DNA of 64,000 nt, from the NCBI RefSeq assembly GCF_900046475.1, contig NZ_FCOU01000005.1:62001-126000 (forward strand). Reading direction: 5' to 3'. The translations under genes were made by a program, and so were the position numbers. Position 1 is the first letter of the stretch, and each line of letters begins with the position of its first letter. Source of the stretch: Collinsella ihumii. Its GTDB lineage: Bacteria > Actinomycetota > Coriobacteriia > Coriobacteriales > Coriobacteriaceae. The notes beneath the pieces were generated by a model that was not told where the DNA came from, made no database searches, and was given only the letters and a program-made list of their open reading frames with translations. This document shows positions 59,922-64,000 of this stretch, one piece after another.

Positions 59922-61505
59922 CTAGTGTTTCATTGTACTTGAAGGCGCTTCGGGTGCATGCTCACGCGGAAGATGAATCGTAAAAGTCGTACCCTTTCCA
60001 AGTTCCGACTCCACGGAGATGAACCCGTGATGGCGCTCGACGATCTGCTTGGTCACCGCAAGGCCGACACCCAGTCCGCCCGCCTCGCGCGCACGGCTCG
60101 CATCGGCGCGCCAGAACCTTCCGAAGATGCGCGACAGATCCTCCTTGGCGATGCCGATACCCGTGTCGGCAACCGAGATGAGCACGTCCTTTCGGTCGAG
60201 CATGACCGACGCGACCACCCAGCCGCCCTCCGGCGTGTAGCGCATGGCGTTGGAGAGCAGGTTGATGATGGCCTGCGTGATCATGTCGGGATCGATCTCG
60301 ATGGTGGCGCCGCGGCCACCCGTCTCATCGGCAAAGCGAAGGCGCAGGTCGCGCTGGACGAACAGCTGCTCTTGGGAATTCACGATGTTGCGCGCGAGCG
60401 CGACGACGTCCACCGGCTCGAGGTTGAGCGGGGCCGTGCGGTTTTCCATACGGGAGAGGTCGAGCATCTGCTGCACGAGGCGCGCCAGGCGGCGCGTCTC
60501 CGATGCGACGGTCTCAAGATGCTCGGAATCGGTGGGATAGACGCCGTCTTGCATGGCCTCGACGGTGGCGAGCATGGCCATCAGCGGCGTGCGCAGCTCA
60601 TGAGCCACGTCCGACGTCAGACGGCGCTCGTGCTTCAGGTCCTTCTCGAGCGAGGTGGCCATCTCGTCGAACGTCTCGCCCAGCTGGTCGATCTCGTCGT
60701 CTCCGCGCATGGCCGTGCGCGCGGACAGGTCGCCGTCGCGGATCTGCTTGGCCGTGCCCGTGATGCGACGAATGGGCTTCACGAGGCTGCGCGACACCAG
60801 AAGACCGACGAGCAGCGCGATCACCACGGCCACGAACGCGGCGATGACCATGGCGTTGAACGTGCGATCGCGAAACGCCGCATCGGCCTTGGTGAGCAGC
60901 ACGTCGCTGCCCATGACCCACAGGCGCACCGAGCCGACGTTCTCGCCGTCGCTCGTGACGATCTGCTCGGTCACCGCTCCCTCGGCATCGGTCGGCGCCG
61001 TGGATACCAGGCTGTGCGCCTGCGCGGGCCAGCTCTCGTCATCGCTCTCCTCGCCGGAGGACCCTTCTTCCCTGAGGCGCTTGAGCTCGGCGGCGACCGG
61101 GGCGGCTGGCCACGTGTCATCGTACAAGATGGTGCCGTCGGCATACATCACCTGCAGGCCGATGTCATCCGATGTCATGGTGGAGTCGCTCAGCGAAGCC
61201 AGGTCGGAGAGGCTCCACGAGCCCTTGGTCTCATAGATGCTCGCAAGCTTCTGACTCGTGAGCTGCGCGATCTCGGTCACGTTGGCGCGCGTGTACTCGG
61301 AAAACACGCCGCCCCACACCACCGAGACCACGCAGACCAGGATCAACACAGTCATGAGCGAGGTCAATGCGAACGAGAGCGCCATGCGCGTGCCGTAGCT
61401 CATATGCGTGCGGGAATCGGAACGAGGCGTGTTCCAGCTCGCGCGGGAACTCGCCTCGGTGTCCTGTTTGTTCTTTTGTTCGGTAACCAAGCGTGCCGGA
61501 AGCAT
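59922..61505 (-). CDS. Sensor histidine kinase
   Basis: The 527-aa kinase has two membrane segments (about 42-65 and 215-238) that flank an acidic extracellular sensor domain (66-214). HAMP follows (about 239-290), then the phosphoacceptor helix S-D-V-A-H-E-L-R-T-P-L near 299-309 and the ATPase domain with N-L-L-S-N-A-M-R-Y, D-T-G-I-G-I and G-G-L-G-V-G-L. Its start overlaps the regulator's stop (TAATG). The signal is unknown; an extracellular domain of 150 residues suggests an envelope or small-molecule signal. Confidence 0.93.
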   Translation of the reverse strand: MLPARLVTEQKNKQDTEASSRASWNTPRSDSRTHMSYGTRMALSFALTSLMTVLILVCVVSVVWGGVFSEYTRANVTEIAQLTSQKLASIYETKGSWSLSDLASLSDSTMTSDDIGLQVMYADGTILYDDTWPAAPVAAELKRLREEGSSGEESDDESWPAQAHSLVSTAPTDAEGAVTEQIVTSDGENVGSVRLWVMGSDVLLTKADAAFRDRTFNAMVIAAFVAVVIALLVGLLVSRSLVKPIRRITGTAKQIRDGDLSARTAMRGDDEIDQLGETFDEMATSLEKDLKHERRLTSDVAHELRTPLMAMLATVEAMQDGVYPTDSEHLETVASETRRLARLVQQMLDLSRMENRTAPLNLEPVDVVALARNIVNSQEQLFVQRDLRLRFADETGGRGATIEIDPDMITQAIINLLSNAMRYTPEGGWVVASVMLDRKDVLISVADTGIGIAKEDLSRIFGRFWRADASRAREAGGLGVGLAVTKQIVERHHGFISVESELGKGTTFTIHLPREHAPEAPSSTMKH

Positions 61506-62233
61506 TACTTGCTGGCGTCCTCATCTTTCTTGGGTTGCTGCGGGGCCTCAAAACGATAGCCGACACCGTGCACGGTGAACAGCCACTTGGGTTTCTTGGG
61601 ATCGTCGCCCAGCTTGGCGCGCAGGTTCTTCACATGGCTGTCGATCGTGCGCTCGTAGCCCTCGAAGTCGTAGCCCAGAACCTTCTCGACCAGCTCCATG
61701 CGGTTGTACACGCGGCCCGGATGGCGGGCGAGCGTAGTGAGCAGCTTGAACTCGGAAGCCGTGAGGTCGACCTCGCGGCCCTCAACCAAAATCTTATGGC
61801 CGGAGATGTCGATGACCAGATCGCCGAAGTCGAGCACCTCGACCTGGGGCTCATCGGCCAGATGCGTGCGGCGGAACAGCGCGCGCACGCGGGCCACGAG
61901 CTCGCGCGGCGAGAACGGCTTGATGAGGTAGTCGTCGGCGCCGAGCTCCAGGCCGATGATGCGGTCCTCGACCTCGCCCTTCGCGGTCAGCATGATGATG
62001 GGCACGTCGGAGGTGTCGCGGATGGCACGGCACACGCGCTCGCCGGAGAGCTTGGGGAGCATGAGGTCGAGCACGATCAGATCGAACTGATGCTTCTCGA
62101 ACTCCTCGACGGCAGACTGGCCGTCACCCACGCCGACAACCCAATACCCCTCGCGCTCGAGATAAGCGGCCACAGCATCACGAATTGCCTTCTCGTCTTC
62201 GACTAGCAGAATCTTTCTTGCATCCGAAGCCAT
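61505..62233 (-). CDS. OmpR-family response regulator
   Basis: A 242-aa regulator with a receiver domain (acidic pair at 12-14, phospho-aspartate D56 in L-D-L-M-L-P, lysine near 105) and a winged-helix output domain (about 135-230) with Y-E-R-T-I-D-S-H-V-K-N-L-R. The ATG at 62233 follows AAAGGGGC. It is the first gene of the two-component operon, with the kinase translationally coupled behind it. Confidence 0.95.
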   Translation of the reverse strand: MASDARKILLVEDEKAIRDAVAAYLEREGYWVVGVGDGQSAVEEFEKHQFDLIVLDLMLPKLSGERVCRAIRDTSDVPIIMLTAKGEVEDRIIGLELGADDYLIKPFSPRELVARVRALFRRTHLADEPQVEVLDFGDLVIDISGHKILVEGREVDLTASEFKLLTTLARHPGRVYNRMELVEKVLGYDFEGYERTIDSHVKNLRAKLGDDPKKPKWLFTVHGVGYRFEAPQQPKKDEDASK

Positions 62234-62393
62234 TTCAGGCCCCTTTCTTCTCGCGTCCGGGACGTATTCGTTCATTCTAACGCACATTGTGCTCATTGCT
62301 GATTATGTGCACGCCAACATGCCCGTCAAATGACGAGCGCCGGCGGTTGCAGTACATTATTCCCACTGAGCCGTATTTCTACCAGGAGACATC

Positions 62394-62960
62394 ATGGCCT
62401 ACCAAATTCGCACCGCAACCCCAGCGGACGCCGAGCGCCTGCTCTCGATCTACGCACCGTTTGTGACCGATACCGTCGTGTCCTTTGAGTTCGAAGTTCC
62501 GAGCCTCGATGAGTTCCGACGCCGCATCGAGGCAACCGGCAAAGACTTCGCCTACCTCGTCGCCGAGGACGCCGAATCCGGCGACATCGCGGGATACGCC
62601 TACTACTCTACGTTGAGGAGCCGCCCGGCATATCAGTGGGCAGCCGAGACATCCATCTACCTCAATCCGGCCCATCAGGGCCGCGGGCTGGGGTCCACCC
62701 TGCTCCACAAGCTCGAGGAGCTCATGGCCGCGCAGGGCATAGCGCTCGCCGTCGCCTGCATCACATCCGAAAACACGGTGTCGATCGCGTTTCACGAACG
62801 CCTGGACTACCGCATCTGCGGCACATTCGACAACTGCGCGTTCAAGCTCGGGCGCTGGCTTTCGGTCACGTGGATGGAAAAGCAGCTTCTCCCCTGCGAC
62901 GCGGCGCCCCAGCCACGAGGCCCGCTCTCACCGAAAACCATCGCCTCGATCCTCGCATAG
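62394..62960 (+). CDS. GNAT acetyltransferase, phosphinothricin-acetyltransferase type
   Basis: A 188-aa N-acetyltransferase. The acetyl-CoA loop is Q-G-R-G-L-G-S near residues 98-104, and the E-T-S-I-Y-L motif (near 87) and F-H-E-R-L-D-Y (near 131) are typical of the PAT/YncA group. Such proteins acetylate small amines such as methionine sulfone or phosphinothricin-like compounds. The substrate here is unknown, so a resistance role should not be assumed. The ATG follows CCAGGAGA. Confidence 0.88.
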   Translation: MAYQIRTATPADAERLLSIYAPFVTDTVVSFEFEVPSLDEFRRRIEATGKDFAYLVAEDAESGDIAGYAYYSTLRSRPAYQWAAETSIYLNPAHQGRGLGSTLLHKLEELMAAQGIALAVACITSENTVSIAFHERLDYRICGTFDNCAFKLGRWLSVTWMEKQLLPCDAAPQPRGPLSPKTIASILA

Positions 62961-62970
62961 CGTCCGGTCA

Positions 62971-63058
62971 CCCGGATGGGTCCTTTGGGGACAGGTGCGT
63001 TTTTGTCGACGGCATGCCGTCGACAAAAACGCACCTGTCCCCAAAGGACCCATCCGGG
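62971..63058. repeat. 88-bp perfect loop-less palindrome, TTTGGGGACAG family
   Basis: Bases 62971-63014 are the exact reverse complement of 63015-63058. The arm reads CCCGGATGGGTC, CTTTGGGGACAG, GTGCGTTTTTG, TCGACGGCAT inward. It lies between the convergent acetyltransferase and partial gene. Of the three big palindromes it has the most diverged inner part but the same TTTGGGGACAG and TTTTTG segments. Confidence 0.85.
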
Positions 63059-63063
63059 CCGCG

Positions 63064-64000
63064 CTACAGCTGGAATACGCGGGCCACGACGCTTTCGGGA
63101 ATGCCCTGCGTATCCTTCGTGGTGGCATAGGTCACAAACAGGTCGCACGTCCCCTCGCTCGCAGGATAGTCCCCGTAGTCGAGCGAACGGTCCGGACAGG
63201 CCAAGACCGCGTAGGTCTGCGCGTCCGTGTCGATCATGCAGTGCGACGCGCGCGTCTTGATGAGATAGCGCGTGCCCTTGCCCGCCGGACATGCGGCCGG
63301 CTCGCGCGCGACATAGACGTAAGGGCCTCCCTCACGGCCGATGAACGTGCCCATGTTGCCGAGGATGCCGCTGCCCGAATAGCTCGCCTCGATGGCGAAG
63401 GCGAACGAATTCCCCATGTAGACCGCCTCGAAGGGGCGGACGCCCGCCGGCAGGACCAGCTGATCGATCTGACGGAAATTGGAATCGCTCAGGTCGACTG
63501 CCGTCATGCCGTAGTACGTTCCCTCGTCGGCGCGCACGCGCGGCGAGATCGTGAGCACGTTGTCGCAGACGCGCGGATGCGTGGCGAAGCGGCCGGGGGA
63601 CTCCCAGACCTCCTCGCTATCGGAATCGCCAACCGACCAACGGTAGCAGTGGCTCGCCTCAGTGGTCTTCGAACCGTTGGTGCTGGGCATCTTCTGCCAA
63701 TAGACCGTCGAGCCCACCGCCGTGAACATGGAGGGTTCCCAATCGGAATCGCCCTGGTCGAGCTGCTCGGGATCTCCGGTCAGCTGCCCGTCGGCAAATC
63801 CCGCCGCCAGCAGCACCCAGGTCAACGACGAGTAGTCGACCTCGAGCCATGCGAACACGCCCGATCCGCAGCGAACGTCGTGGAAGTTGTAGCGGCGGCC
63901 GCGCGTGGCGGAGCTCACCAGCGTGACCAGGTTTCCCGATGTCAGCGACAGCACGCCGACGGTGTTGGGAGAGGCTGCCGACTCAGGTGCCATCATCGCC
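63064..64000 (-). CDS. Unknown protein, 5' end beyond window (possible beta-propeller)
   Basis: At least 310 residues are visible, and the frame is still open at the edge, so the start (and probably an N-terminal signal or membrane segment) is outside. The sequence is rich in aromatic residues and G-S turns, with repeated blocks such as V-F-A-W-L-E-V and V-Y-W-Q-K-M every 40-50 residues, which suggests beta-propeller blades. I do not recognise a named family. It ends next to the palindrome at 62971-63058. Confidence 0.6.
   Translation of the reverse strand, partial: AMMAPESAASPNTVGVLSLTSGNLVTLVSSATRGRRYNFHDVRCGSGVFAWLEVDYSSLTWVLLAAGFADGQLTGDPEQLDQGDSDWEPSMFTAVGSTVYWQKMPSTNGSKTTEASHCYRWSVGDSDSEEVWESPGRFATHPRVCDNVLTISPRVRADEGTYYGMTAVDLSDSNFRQIDQLVLPAGVRPFEAVYMGNSFAFAIEASYSGSGILGNMGTFIGREGGPYVYVAREPAACPAGKGTRYLIKTRASHCMIDTDAQTYAVLACPDRSLDYGDYPASEGTCDLFVTYATTKDTQGIPESVVARVFQL

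Overview
The window looks like a chromosomal segment of a high-GC Gram-positive anaerobe of the Coriobacteriia, most like Collinsella. This is inferred from the base composition, the gene families present (citrate fermentation, PTS, LTA-synthase-like enzyme, twin-arginine amino-acid-binding lipoproteins, heterodimeric ABC exporters) and the strong Shine-Dalgarno sites. It is ordinary chromosome. I see no rRNA, CRISPR array, prophage or plasmid functions, and only one transposase, which carries a frameshift.

Layout. 1-8.5 kb is a citrate lyase region: two complete, diverged citD-citE-citF operons in tandem on the minus strand, each with its own terminator, then a divergent LysR regulator and citC (lyase ligase) on the plus strand. 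8.5-9.8 kb holds an AbrB-family membrane protein between two perfect palindromes. 9.8-13.9 kb is an amino-acid ABC importer operon that ends in a cytidylate-kinase-like gene. 14-17.7 kb carries YqeY, a parvulin-type foldase and prfA. 18.1-21.1 kb is a second amino-acid ABC importer. 21.3-26.1 kb has an aldose epimerase, a YqhQ-like protein, a zinc-ribbon membrane protein and a small tyrosine phosphatase. 26.2-30.5 kb is a MarR-controlled heterodimeric ABC exporter. 30.9-40.4 kb has a HAD phosphatase, an RlmKL-like 23S rRNA methyltransferase, a KUP potassium transporter, a nitroreductase, an LTA-synthase-like enzyme and a flavodoxin. 40.5-45.9 kb is a hexitol module: MtlA facing a PfkB kinase, a SorE-like dehydrogenase and a DeoR regulator. 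46-49.8 kb is a second heterodimeric exporter. 50-51.6 kb is an IS110-like element beside the SRP RNA gene. 51.6-64 kb is mostly housekeeping: tadA, tRNA-Ser, a TRIC/UPF0126 channel, typA, a J-domain protein, tRNA-Lys, an M29 aminopeptidase, purC, a two-component system, an acetyltransferase and a partial gene at the edge.

How the genes work together. The cit genes give a cleavage route from citrate to oxaloacetate and acetate. Each complex consists of alpha (CitF), beta (CitE) and the acyl carrier (CitD), and CitC acetylates the carrier. The genes for building the prosthetic group (citX, citG) and a recognisable citrate transporter are not in the window. The hexitol module can be read as uptake and phosphorylation (MtlA), oxidation of the sugar phosphate (SorE-like enzyme in place of the absent MtlD) and a second phosphorylation (PfkB), under DeoR control. 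The two amino-acid importers share a design: a Tat-type lipoprotein gene is followed by strong hairpins before the permease genes.

The intergenic DNA is unusually rich in exact dyad symmetry. Three perfect loop-less palindromes of 76-88 bp share a TTTGGGGACAG border. A 32-bp sequence occurs twice exactly, with a partial third copy. There is also a 208-bp element with 28-bp terminal inverted repeats. These, the doubled citrate lyase operon, the RlmKL protein with lost N-terminal motifs and the P-loop-less kinase-like protein are the points most worth a second look.
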